Origin: Plakobranchus ocellatus
Lineage: Eukaryota > Mollusca > Gastropoda > Plakobranchidae
Assembly: GCA_019648995.1 (NCBI GenBank)
Contig: BLXT01003611.1
Span: 208,136-232,140 of the forward strand
Reading direction: 5' to 3'
DNA length: 24,005 nt
Part shown: piece by piece, positions 10,050-23,582 of the stretch
Layout: the number at the start of each line of letters is the position of its first letter
How positions within the stretch are numbered: the first letter of the stretch is position 1
Position numbers and translations under genes: made by a program
Notes under the pieces: generated by a model
Seen by the model: only the letters and a program-made list of their open reading frames with translations
Databases searched by the model: none
Told to the model about the DNA's origin: nothing

Positions 10050-10740
10050 ACTGATTTGTGCATACATTGGCCTTTCTAAGGCCATTAAAATAAGACAGAA
10101 CTTTGGACTGATCAATCTCTTTCTCTCTCTTCGTTTGCCTGCAATCTTTCCAGTGATTGCTAAGTGTTGTAAACCCTTGTGTCGGCAAATATGGCCTAAA
10201 CACTGCAGTTGCCTCAGTCTTATGGTTTTAGTTAGCGATCGCTCAAGATTAGCTTTTTTCAGTTCTAATTCATTGAACTTTTTTCCGTCCATGATATCCT
10301 CATCTTCCTCTGATAAACCACATCTCTACTGCTTCTAGTTTTTTCTCTATTTCTTTCTTTATTGTCCAATACTCACTACCACACAAAAGTACTGACCATA
10401 CATATGTTTTAATTACCCTATTTTGGTTTTCATACTTATGTTTCTGTTTGCCAGTATTGGTGTCATTTTTAGAATGTTGATTTGGCCATGGCTATTCTTT
10501 TACTTATTTCTCGTGTGCATCTGTCATCTGATGTTATCAGGTAATCTAGATATTTGAATTTTGAGCCTTGTTTGATCTGTTTACCTTTGCTAACGAGATT
10601 ACACTTGGCGTTAGAGGATTTCTTGAGTTGTCTGCCAGATTCTGCTATTAGAACTGTATCATCTGCATGCCTGAGATTATTAAGATTCTATCCATTTACC
10701 TTTAAGCCTGAAATATCATCAAGATATTATTATCATTCTC
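10050..10740 (-). pseudogene. Decayed non-LTR retrotransposon (LINE) reverse transcriptase, 3' fragment
   Basis: On the minus strand, starting near 10740, a stretch reads NLRHADDTVLIAES, the catalytic (F/Y)ADD block of LINE reverse transcriptases, with His for Tyr (codons at complement of 10658-10669). It continues with FKYLDYLITSDD and EISKRIAMAK, then in another frame YVWSVLLCGSEYW and EAVEMWFIR, and in a third frame RLRQLQCLGHICRH and the basic end AGKRRERKR. This order matches the C-terminal part of endonuclease-reverse transcriptases common in invertebrates. There are at least two frameshifts, several stops and an apparent internal deletion after ADD, and the 5' part is missing. It is a dead, 5'-truncated copy. 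Confidence 0.85.
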
Positions 10741-10747
10741 TCCTACT

Positions 10748-11040
10748 ACTTGTATTTTCTAGAAGCCGTGGGCTGTGGGTTTATAAATGGTTTCAGGATT
10801 GTTGGGAGAGCTTGCAGAGACTGCTGAGAGATAAACCGCTGATACGCGAGAGCTGGTAGATCGAAATATTGGAAAAAATTTAGTTGCTGTTCTGAAATTA
10901 TTCTTTATTCAAATAATGAACTTTTCGTTCAATTTTCGGCAAGACTTGGAGTCATTTTTGTTCTTCACTCTATTTAAAAACAGTCATTGTCACCGGCACT
11001 GTTTGATTACATCTATAACTTCACAGCGCTAAGTCATTAG
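10748..11040. repeat. Dispersed repeat, copy A (diverged)
   Basis: It shares a colinear series of matches with 18032-18301: ACTTGTATTTTC, then AGGATTGTTGG (copy B AAGATTGTTGG), then the 15-mer TTCAATTTTCGGCAA (10928 here, 18201 there). Similarity begins sharply at 10748, directly next to the LINE fragment, so the LINE may have inserted at or beside this repeat. The family is not recognised. Confidence 0.65.
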
Positions 11041-14000
11041 TGACAGTTTTAGCCTCTATAAAGTAAAAAAGTGATCCACACATTATTGCTGCATGAATTT
11101 GGATTTTGTTAACTCTTAGCGCTAATGCAAACAATTCAAAGGTAATCTGCCAACATCCTAGCTTCATTCTACATGATAAGATAAACCTGGCTAGCTCTAG
11201 TCACGCTTCCGCAAGCTGATGATACGACAAAAACCTGTGTGCGTATAAAAGTGAGTACCAGTATCGTCCTGTCGAAGGCTCTCTAACAAATAATCATGCA
11301 ATAGAATGAGACTTATTCGGCAGATACTGAAGCAGTCTTGAGGAAACTCGTCCTGACATTTCTTACTTTGTTCTTTCTCTCTCTCTGCTTTTCTCTGCTT
11401 GAAAACAGCTATAGTTCTGATATAAACGTTTGCCATATTAATAAAAGACAAAAGCAACAAGAAGCTGATTGAGAGGATCAGAAACAATTCTAGTACCAAA
11501 GGAAACTTACGTATACCTTGTTCTCATTTACAAGATATTTATTGATAAATAATACATAATAATTATTGAACTTTGCCAAGCACGTAAATTATTATGTCAA
11601 TGAATATTTTCTTTGAGCCAGAAAATGTTAATGGGACATGAAAAGGTACATTCGACATGAGAAATTAATATTTCAAATGCTGAAAATGATAGTGGGCGAA
11701 CTATTTTTCAATTAGTCTTTCTTATAAAAAGTTGTAAAAAAAAGTAACGAAATACTCAATCTGAAAATCGATGAGCAATTCCAAAAATAGTGCTGAGCCA
11801 CTTGTGATTGTTTTACTGTGGGACATATCGATATAAAGTGGGCATTTGGGAAACCTAACGTTCTCAACGCAGTTAGTTATGGTTATTCGCCCAGTTGTAC
11901 AATTTCTGTATTTTTTAATGAAGGCATGCAATTATATTGTAAAAAGGGAAGCAATTTTCATTTTCAGAAATATAATTTGCTCTAACAAATGGAGAGAAAC
12001 GACATGTATGTGTTTAGAAACTGAGTTCATTTAAACTATTGTCAATAAAAAAATGTTCCTCTAAAATTATTTTACTTCCGACCAATCTAACAGCATATCT
12101 ATCTACCAATCTCCGTCTATTGACACATCTTTGAATCTCTTATTTTCTATATCTATCGTCTATCATTCAACCAGTTTTTCTTCCTACTTTTTCTATGTAT
12201 CTTGTTGTGAGAGAGAGGGGGGGGGGAGAGGGGAGGAGTGTTGTGGCGCCTTTCCTGACGAAGCGGAAAAATAGAATACTAGGTTGTGAACAAATTCTAT
12301 CTTTTTATCTGCTTTTCTATCCATCTGCATTTATAAGAGAAAGTTATTAACTACATCTCACTCTCTACTCCTTGTCACGTTTGTCCATTATGTACTATTT
12401 TTAGCTTGCATCTTGATGTCTCTCTAACACGAAATAAAGCGATGCTAGTCTGTAGAATAGTCATCTCTGTTCAAATGACGTGAATGACATTACAAAATGA
12501 CATAACCATCTCGTGACGATACCTTCGCATGTCCAACATTTTTTCACCCCTTATTAAGAATAGTCAGTATCTTTTTCTCGGCCCAAAAGAAGAAAAGTAT
12601 TGTTCATCATTATTTCAAATCCTACCACCCTGCCCTGTGTTGTCCTCTGAAATTGCTCTTCTGCCCAAAGCATTTAAAAACCACCCATTCTTAATCTCAG
12701 CTCTGAATCTTTTTTTAGCCGTTCACAGAGCCAGAAATTTACCGTGATGTGATTTCGTGGAATATCTTATGAGCGGGAAAAGTGGAATGGATGGCGAAAT
12801 CGTTTTCATGCCCCAGTGCACACGGTCTTCAAAACACATTAAAAGTACAAATTCTTGATGAGCATCAAGGTAAGGATTGGAAAAGAGTAACTGTGACAGC
12901 GTCTTGAGAAGTTATCGTTCATGAGGAATGCCATTGCATCGAGAGTGATTTGTCCACAATGAACTTTCTACCTTCAAGTCATTACGTAGAAAGTTCCGCA
13001 GATTGAAAAAAGGTATTAATTTCGTTGTTTGTTTTTCTAGATTCAAAGGTTCTACGACTACCTGCTTTGACTTAAAACTATTGAAAAGGTTTAATTTCTA
13101 GATCTACAAATAATCTTTGAAGAGTTAGATATTCAAACAAACATAAAGAATTTGAGGTCTAACCAAGGACTATTGGCTTGAGTTTCTGTCTCATGACATT
13201 CCATAGGATTTAATTCATTGAAAACATGATATCACAGATGAAGAAAATATGATTTTTCATAATACCGTGCGGATATGGAAAGAAAAAGAACAGATTTCGG
13301 GTGAAAATATTGTGATAAGGCTCGCGCAAGCCGACATGAAAAAGGTAAAGACGACACCAAAAAAATTTTCCAGATCTTTGTAAAAATAAAATAGGAGCAA
13401 ACAAGAAGTAGTCAAAGAGGTATTAGTCAAGAATAAGTAAGACAAATAAATTGCTAAAAAAAGAAATCTGTAGTTTTTTAAAAAGAATATGGGAGAACAG
13501 TAGTTAGCGAACTATGACCTCCGAAATCTAGTTAAAGAATTCTAATTTTGAAGTATTCTAATACTGTGAGAAACGTTAAAGGCTTCCTTTGTTTACCAGG
13601 CTACGTGAAACGATAACTTTTTTTTTTTGGATGAAATTATACGTTTAAGGGTATTTGGTAAAGTTTTTCTTTAAACATTGCAAATATGGTTTCTTTTTTG
13701 AGATAGTCAAAATTGTTGAAAAAAAAATTGCATTATGACAGTTTTTAGAACATTCTGACACTTTGCTGACGTTTTTCGGCTAAAGTAAAAGATGCAGTAT
13801 TTCAAAGGTTTACTATGGCAAGATATTTTGTTGCGGATGTTGTGTGAACAACGAGAGCAAACTTTAAATTGCACAGCAACGCTTAAGGAATCTTTATGTG
13901 GCTTTACTGAACTTGAAGAATGGTGAGACGAGTCCCGTCGGCCAATAAAGGGTTAAAAAGTTAAGTAAGTTTTCAGTTTAAAATGAAAACCACATGAAAG

Positions 14001-14866
14001 TAAAGCTATAGTTATCATCTCATATTTATATTCACAACGAACGTAAACAGGCCTTCATATACTTTATTATAAGGCAAAAATTTAACCTATCTTCTTCCTT
14101 TTTTATGATGAAATGTCTAAGGCATTTTTCTTTTTTTCATAAATTAAAAACAAATTACGTCTAGAGAATAAAATTATTACTCCGCATGTAATATTTATAT
14201 AACCGTCAGAATTTCAAACCACATCACGAAGCATTGGTGAGTTTTTGCTATCTATTCATGATCTCGCCCACAGTTTTTGTGCGTTTATTAGAATTTAATG
14301 TGATGATATTTGCCTGATCAACTAGCAAACCATTAAGGCGTTGTCGCTTTTTTAGAGACGACGAATCATCTGAGATAACAAAATTCGTGGTGTATTGTGG
14401 ACATAACCGAGTTTATGTGCACTATCATTTCTATTCATACCGACATTGGAACACAACAATGACCCAACCGTATTTATTTTCCACTAACGGTGAAAAACAC
14501 ACTATCAGATAAAAGTAAAAGAAAATTGAGGTTTTAAATTTTATTTGAAAAATTGTATCCGCTATAAAACTGTCTATCGTGTGTTCTAAAAACGGTGATT
14601 TAGAGCTTGTTTTAGTGAATCAGAAACAGTGAGAGCTGTTTAAAAAGAATCAGAGAACACACTAAGGGTTTTAAATGTTATTAGTTTTGTCAGCTTACAG
14701 CTTTACTGTGCGTAAGTGATGTTTTGCAAAGTAATTTTCATTGAACAAAGATATAATAATGATTCTATAGTTTGCAAACTATTAAAGACTCTTAAGGTAC
14801 TAAATTTCAATACACATTTCGAGAATCGTATTTATTTCTCTTATTTATTAAATCAAGAAACACAAA

Positions 14867-14867
<1 letters not shown>
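11041..14867. other. Gene-free AT-rich stretch
   Basis: No convincing gene. The minus-strand frame 11197-11499 has a hydrophobic N-terminal segment but no family hallmark or splice support. There is a purine tract (GA then poly-G) at 12208-12239. At 13942-13956 the sequence AATAAAGGGTTAA resembles the end of a TTAA-specific (piggyBac-type) element, without a partner end identified. Confidence 0.45.
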
Positions 14868-14915
<48 letters not shown>

Positions 14916-14925
14916 GGAGAGAGAG
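14868..14925. repeat. (GA)n microsatellite with G13 block
   Basis: About 18 GA units, then 13 G, then GA again, followed by loosely purine-rich sequence to about 14980. The Arg/Glu-rich frame across it is not a gene. Confidence 0.9.
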
Positions 14926-14980
14926 CATGAGAAGAGAGATAGAAAGAGAGAAAGGAAGAAAAGGAGAAAGAGAGGGCGAG

Positions 14981-15810
14981 AAACATGGCGGAATTATTTT
15001 TTTCAGCTCATCCTGTGTAGAGAAAGTTTCTTTTACCAGCGTTCAATTGGCGAGCCTACCTATGCTGCTTCTTTAATTTATCTTAAATCTCGTTAATACT
15101 ATTTGCTTGTTTCAGAACATCGTATGGCTTAAGGATGGACAGCTTGTGAATCAATCAGAATTCTGTTCATAACTTTTCGCGCACCGTATAGGAGACTAAA
15201 TTTGTTTTTGTTTTTTTTTCATTTAAAAAACCTGAATCTTCAAATCACAAAATGATATTCTGATGATGGCTAAGAATTTAGTGTTAAACATTTTTTTAGA
15301 CAATAACCTTTTATACGGTGAGCACAAATGATTGCCATGGGATAACTATTTTACATCAACAGTTCTATGCGGATTATGTTGACAAAAAAGTTTACCATGT
15401 AATTATCAATTACCTTAACCCTACGCCAACTTTAAAGTGTTTTTAAAGTAGAAAAAGTTTCGCACAAAAGCTGTTATCTGTGTCCTAGTTGATAAACTTT
15501 AGCCTCTACATTGATCGGCGTTTGTTCGCTGGCGATAGATAAGTGCCGCTTTTTTTTCTGAAAGATCTTAAACCTCCAGACAGAGGGACTGGGCTTATCA
15601 AGAGATTTTAATTAAATTCTCATTTTGGAACAATTGTTTATGACAATTATTGCGTTTAAGTTTTCATCATTTTTTTGTCCGATTTAATAATCAAAAACTC
15701 TGAGAACCATAAAGTACATAAAAACGGACGATGGAGTATGAGAAGTTTAGTCCTATTATCAATGCTTTTTACGAAATTTTCATTATAATAAAAAATTCGC
15801 ATTTCATTCA
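14981..15810. other. Gene-free AT-rich stretch
   Basis: I see no coding frame, repeat or RNA gene here. Confidence 0.4.
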
Positions 15811-18031
<2,221 letters not shown>

Positions 18032-18301
18032 ACTTGTATTTTCGGAAGCTGTAGGCAGTGGGTATAAAAATGATAATTAAGATTGTTGGAGATCTTTGAG
18101 TGACAGACCGCTAATGTTAGTGAATTTGTTATCTATAAAATCTTGGAAAGTTCCCTTGTTGTTTTCAAATTTCTCTTCATTTAAATAAACAACATTTTCT
18201 TTCAATTTTCGGCAATACTTAGAACGATTGCTAGTCTTTATAAGAATTTCTTGTAGCAGGCAGTATTCAGCTAGACCTATAACTGAACAGTAGAAAGCCA
18301 T
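18032..18301. repeat. Dispersed repeat, copy B
   Basis: It is the same orientation as copy A at 10748 and keeps a 74-codon open frame on the minus strand (18077-18301), where copy A is broken by stops. Either the family once carried coding sequence or the frame is chance. No domain is recognised. Confidence 0.65.
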
Positions 18302-19098
18302 TCATGATGGGAGAGAAAGAGAAAAATTGAGACAATCTAATTATTTAGAAAATGCATTTTAAAAAGTGAGTAAAGTTTTTGCAAACATTGTGACTTATGA
18401 ACATTTTTTGAAATGAAGGAATGATTCACTTTTCAAAATACCGGTTGAAAAATAAAAGGATTTGAAAATTATGCTTCTAAACAACTCAGCAATTGCAAGC
18501 AATGATTGTTAGAATGTTTTTTTACAACAGACTGAGAATATGATTTTGTCTGGATTTTGTAGTTCTTTGTTTTCAAGAGAAAATATACAGGAAAAAATTA
18601 TAAAGCTGGTACTTTTCCCTTAGGATTTTAGTAAGTTTGTATCGTGTTCTAAAAATTTCAACGTCGAATTGGTCCCAGTTTCGATCTACTTAACCTTATT
18701 CTCGACCCAACTCACAAAGAAATCTCTAAGATTGGTTGGTTTACGCCCAGGTGCGCATCTTCTCATGTTCAACGACATGCATTTAACCACGTGACATTAT
18801 AACATGCCCTTGTTCAGTTTTTAACCAGAAAACCAGTTTTCCTGTTGCATGGTGCGATGAATCGACTGCTTGTAAAGAAATGGAGTTTTAAATCGCTGTC
18901 TCCTATACATATCGATTGTTTTTTACATTAAGTTAATTAAAAAAAAAAAATAAAAGTAACTCTTTGTAAAAAATGTTTTTACAACATGAACTCAAAACAA
19001 CTAAAAAAAAAAAGCTTTTAACGATAAAAACTGCAATTTTAAAAAAGGATTCAAAGCGATTGGAAATGCTATATATTTTGTATTTTTTTTTTTATTTC
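18302..19098. other. Gene-free AT-rich stretch upstream of the second gene
   Basis: No gene seen. It ends in a long T-rich tract followed by ATTTCAG, a strong splice acceptor at 19099-19100, so at least part of it is probably intron downstream of an unseen 5' UTR exon. Confidence 0.4.
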
Positions 19099-19100
19099 AG

Positions 19101-19284
19101 ATGAAAGCTCCAAGGAAAACAGACACAGCATAAAGGCCAATGAAGGCAGGCGAGCGTGAGGACAATTGTTCCTGGGACTTTTCACATTTAAAAGAGACAA
19201 TCTTATTCAGAGAAATATTTCACTCTTTCTTCCATTGACTTTCCCGCTGTTTTTCACTGTTGGGCTTGTGCTTTCCTGGAAATC
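19101..19284 (+). other. Probable 5' UTR part of exon 1, with two upstream ORFs
   Basis: A strong acceptor (poly-T then ATTTCAG) ends at 19100. From there to the ATG at 19285 the main frame has a stop at 19189-19191. Two upstream ATGs open short frames: 19101-19133 (10 codons) and 19140-19238 (32 codons), both starting Met-Lys-Ala. If this segment is transcribed, they could dampen translation of the main frame. Confidence 0.45.
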
Positions 19285-19390
19285 ATGTCTTTCCCGACGA
19301 GAAAGATCAGGACAGCTCGGTCTGCGAGCAGGAGGACTCTACAACCCACCGTGCGAGATTTCAGTGACCAGGTGATCGGCTGTTATTCAG
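19285..19390 (+). CDS. Second gene, coding part of exon 1
   Basis: Codes for 35 residues plus one base. The donor GTAACT follows TTATTCAG. A second possible donor (CAG/GTGATC at 19371) would leave phase 0, which does not fit exon 2, so 19390 is preferred. Confidence 0.65.
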
Positions 19391-22300
19391 GTAACTAACG
19401 TTATCAGTACCGGGGTTTGAATCGTCATTGGAATAAATAAAAGGGTATTTGTTTCAATTGTTGCATGTTGTATTTGTTTCAACGTCTTTCTTTAAATTAC
19501 GATTTTAAAAATTTGCAGTCGATTACAAAACAACAACAAAACAACAGTAATAACAACAACAGCAGCAGCAGCAGCAGCAACAACAACAACAACAACAGCA
19601 ACAACAACAAAGAGCACATTGTTTGCCTTTGTACTTAACATTCATTGTTTAGCAAATGACGAATACTTTGAACCTGCATTGCAAGTTTGGTTATAATAAT
19701 TTGTATGAAATTCATATCAAGGCTTAGATATAAATATAAGACTTTAAAACATAAAATTGCTCTTTACAATTATAATTAGTTATAATAATTTGTTTCTTTC
19801 GTCGGGTACAAACAGGACACCGTGCGAACAGGGGGGCGTCGGTAGCACAGTGGCTTGCGAGTCCGCCCTGAGATCTGCAGGGACCCTTCTGTCGCGGGTT
19901 CGAGCCCCGCTACCGGCGCCCTGGCCTGACGGAGGGCCTGAAAGCCTGAGATCACCTTGTTGTGGACTGGCTATATACAAAAAACTCAAACTCACCGTGC
20001 GAACAATTTCCTAGGTTTAAAAAACTTAGAAATACATTCATCCCGATAACTTTGCGATTTTTGACTCTACTCTCGTTCAATCTCATTCTTCATCACTCAC
20101 TCTCTTCACTAAGACAGTCTCTTTTAAAGACTTTCTTTCTCAAAGACAGTTTGAACTTCATCTTCTTTCGACCCTAGGTGCTTTCGTATCAAGGCTATGT
20201 TTGCAGTTTCGAGCGGCTGCAACACAAGGCAAGTCCTCAAGTGGAAAGCTCGGGGAAATAGGAAATAGAGACCGGTGATCTCAGGGCGAAGACACAAAGA
20301 AAAACAGCCTAGAATTTCTTAAAGGGATCAGGAAACAATTGCTTGAGACAGGGAACAACGGAAAACGGCCATTTGTGATTGTAATATATTATTGTCCGAG
20401 GAAGAAAAAAAAAGCCTTACTTAATGTAAAGAAGTTATATTTTTAAAAACCAAAGTGAAATGCCCATGACAAAGAAATCTGTATTGGTCTTTTGTCATTG
20501 CCGGTGTTTTACAGAGAAGGGACATCACCGTTGCTTCCTAAAACATTATGTCCAATATGATTTGTTGAGAGAGTCTTCAATACTTCTTACCAGAAAGAGG
20601 CAAAATTTTCTAAAGCCACTTCCGCTATTTTCTGTGTTTTACAGAGGATGGCGGCCTCTATCTGGGCGTGTCGAGCCCAGTCAAGGCCGGTGGCTCCAAC
20701 ATTCTCGATCTGAAACAACAGAGTCCACGGTTTGCGGGCAGTATCGTGACCTACTCGACCCTAGAGGCGGCTGCCCACAGCCATCTGCCCGCCACCTTCA
20801 ACACGCCGCGAAACTCCATCATTTCACCAGGTGAGCAAAAGCCGACAAATGAAAAGCAAGCTAACAGAAGAGCTAAAACGTTGGTCCCTAATGTGAAAAT
20901 CCATTGTGTCCAAAGCAATACTTTCACATTAAAAAAACACGATCCTTTATCTTTAAGCTTAATTTTATGGGTTTTTTGGGCTTTTTTCTGAAACATCTAG
21001 AAACTTGTAGAGGACATAAATTCTTCAGTAGATTGAGACTTGCCGCTGACACGAGCCTTGTAATTACACTCATATTTTCCTTCATTAAAAAGATTGCATT
21101 GTTACAGTTTTCTGGTGGCAAAAATTCTATCCTGCTCCGAATTTTCAACAAACCTACCTTTAAAGTTCCGTTTTAAGTTAATCTACTTTGCTTTGATCTC
21201 CCCGTTCTTTAAGTCTATCCAAGAGCTGTAAAACACTTTTTACTATCCAAATGAAAGGACATATTTTTGTTTTAGAATATTTGAATAAGTCCACGTTTTC
21301 AACAATGATAGAAAAAAAATTCCAGGCATGAATCAAATTTCAGCACTATCGCCTAACCTAATTGCCTTCACAGCTATATAATCTACGTCCAGAAGCTCAT
21401 CTTTGAGGTCTAAGCAATAAGTGTGTATTGCATCTCATCAGAATACTTTCACATTACTCAGTGTTTTTAGATACTTGGGATCAGAAAGACCTAAAGGACT
21501 GTATTCTTAATAACACGGAACAAATACTTTGCCACCCATCTCCAAAGAGGCAGCATATCGGTGACAATGAGTTGTTTTTCCTCTGATCTAATTGTGTTCC
21601 CGTGCGCAGAAAATAAATCTGACCTTTCTTATTTTTCAAAGCTTTCTTCCATTATGCGTTTCATGTAGTGAAAAAAAAAGACTAAAAAGCAACCCATTGC
21701 TCTTTATGATTCTATCCTATCTTGTAGAAGAACTTCACAGGCGCCACGTTGCAAAGAGCGCCCGGCTCAGGTCGCGACTGTCCGGCAACAAACAGCTACA
21801 GCGAACCCGGGTGCTGGACAGTCCAGTGAGCGATGTCCGCACGGGGCGGAGCTGCTGGCAGAACTCTGGGGCTGCAGCCACTGGCTTCTACATGTCACCC
21901 AGACCTGCTAGCGGCAAGGAGATCAAAAGACCCTGGTAATCCCTAAAAATATCTCTGTTCCGCATTTGTAAACGAAATTGTGTAGGCTCGATCGAGATTG
22001 AAAATATACAATTCTTGAAGTAAAGTCTTTAAAAAAATGTGCGTTTCTAAACGTATTTCTAGCCATCTAAATTTTGGGTTATGTAGGTATAATTTTTGTG
22101 AAGATATGACTTGGCTTTGTCCAAAATTATAATTTTCAATTTCTTTGCCTGGAGCAAAATATGAACTGTTATCAGCAATCCTTGGACATAAGCAATTTAT
22201 TAAATTTTTTCTTCTTAGTTTGATTCTGGTTAAAACCGAAACCTAGATAAGTTTAAATTATTTTTTTTTAATTCTAAAAGCATGAAATAAAAGAGTAATA

Positions 22301-23542
22301 TAAAAATAAGATGGTGATTGAGAGCATTGGGATTTCCCTCATCTAGACTAGGAGGAGGAATTTGCAGTGAATCTAATTCTGCGATTGTGCTAAAAAGAGC
22401 CTTTTGCCTCCTGACTTTAAATACTTATCAAAAGTCCGGTTCTCTGATCAAATTGAATACAACCTTTGGTCAAATGTCATCATCTTAGGCCATTGCCATC
22501 GTTTGGAAGCCGCAATCATTCAGATCTAGGAATGTCTAGACTGCGCCCAGGTTGGAGTAGAGGGAGAGGAATATATTGGGAAGAAGAGGAAAACGGAGAG
22601 AAAAAGAAATAAAAAAAAGGAATAAAATAAGATGATCTGGTTTTTCATCGCACTGGATTGAACTGAAGAATCCGATTCTAAAGTCAGAATTTGGAAATTT
22701 TAAACTTTTATTCCTGTCTAAACAAACAAACAGACAGACAAACAAACAAACAAACAAACAAACAAACAAACAAACAAACAAACAAACAAACAAACAAACA
22801 AACAAACAAACAAACAAAACGCCCCTCTTGACTGGGTCACCCCCCACCCCCCTCACGCGTTGGTCCGCCTTGCTGGATTCAATACAGCTCGCAGTTTCTC
22901 TGTCCGGCCCAGCCCATACTGAAGGAGGAACGGAGGGGCAAGGAGGTCGCACCATAATCAGCCCATGGTTTTTCAGTATTTGCTGGATTCAATACAACTC
23001 GCAGTTTCTCTGTCCGGCCCAGCCCATACAGAAGGAGGAACGGAGGCGGCAAGGAGGTCGCACCATAATCAGCCCATGGTTTTTCAGTATTTGCTGGATT
23101 CAATACAACTCGCAGTTTCTCTGTTCGGCCCAGCCCATACTGCAAGAGGAACGGAGGCGGCAAGGAGGTCGTACTATAATCAGCCCATGGTTTTTCAGTA
23201 TTTGCTGGATTCAATACAACTCGCAGTTTCTCTGTTCGGCCCAGCCCATACAGAAGGAGGAACGGAGGCGGCAAGGAGGTCGCACTATAATCAGCCTATG
23301 GTTTTTCAGTATTTCATGTTTTCACTGTTATAATCTGACAAAAGTCTGCCACGTGTCCCGTTTTAAGTTAATATATGGCTCGATAAACACAGATTGGATG
23401 TACCACTAATTGTTCCTTCTTTGCTATGTGAACATTATATTGTTCATAGACAATAGGAAGTGATGTAAAAAAGAAAAAAAAAGAAAAAAAAGGAAAAAGT
23501 ATAGATGTAGCGTCCATAGCACACGAGTCTATCTTATGTTTT

Positions 23543-23582
<40 letters not shown>

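Larger units (their letters stand above)
19391..20644 (+). other. Intron 1 of the second gene
   Basis: 1254 bp, GTAACT to TTTTACAG. It contains the CAA/CAG repeat and the SINE listed separately. The rest is AT-rich without coding signal. Confidence 0.65.

Noticed and set aside
11197-11499. Minus-strand frame with a hydrophobic N-terminus resembling a receptor helix followed by a basic loop
   Set aside because: Only one possible helix, no ATG at the start, a stop just upstream and no family motif; chance is the simpler explanation.
14579-14662. 9-bp inverted repeat GTGTGTTCT/AGAACACAC around a 66-bp spacer
   Set aside because: Short arms of this kind are expected by chance in 24 kb, and no transposon or RNA structure is evident.
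14716-15096. Arg/Glu-rich plus-strand frame
   Set aside because: Made by translation of the GA microsatellite.
19101-19155. Coding exon reading ESSKENRHSIKANEGRR with donor GC/GTGAGG
   Set aside because: It would end in phase 2, which fits neither exon 1 nor exon 2 of the four-exon model; a leader segment is more consistent, though an alternative exon is possible.
19831-19920. Functional tRNA gene
   Set aside because: The A and B boxes are present but the sequence does not close into a clean cloverleaf with an anticodon stem, and it has a SINE body, tail and target-site duplication.
19757-20014. Open frames on both strands over the SINE
   Set aside because: They translate the tRNA-derived SINE and are common false genes.
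22536-22955. 139-codon minus-strand protein with FVCL repeats
   Set aside because: Produced by the (CAAA)n microsatellite.
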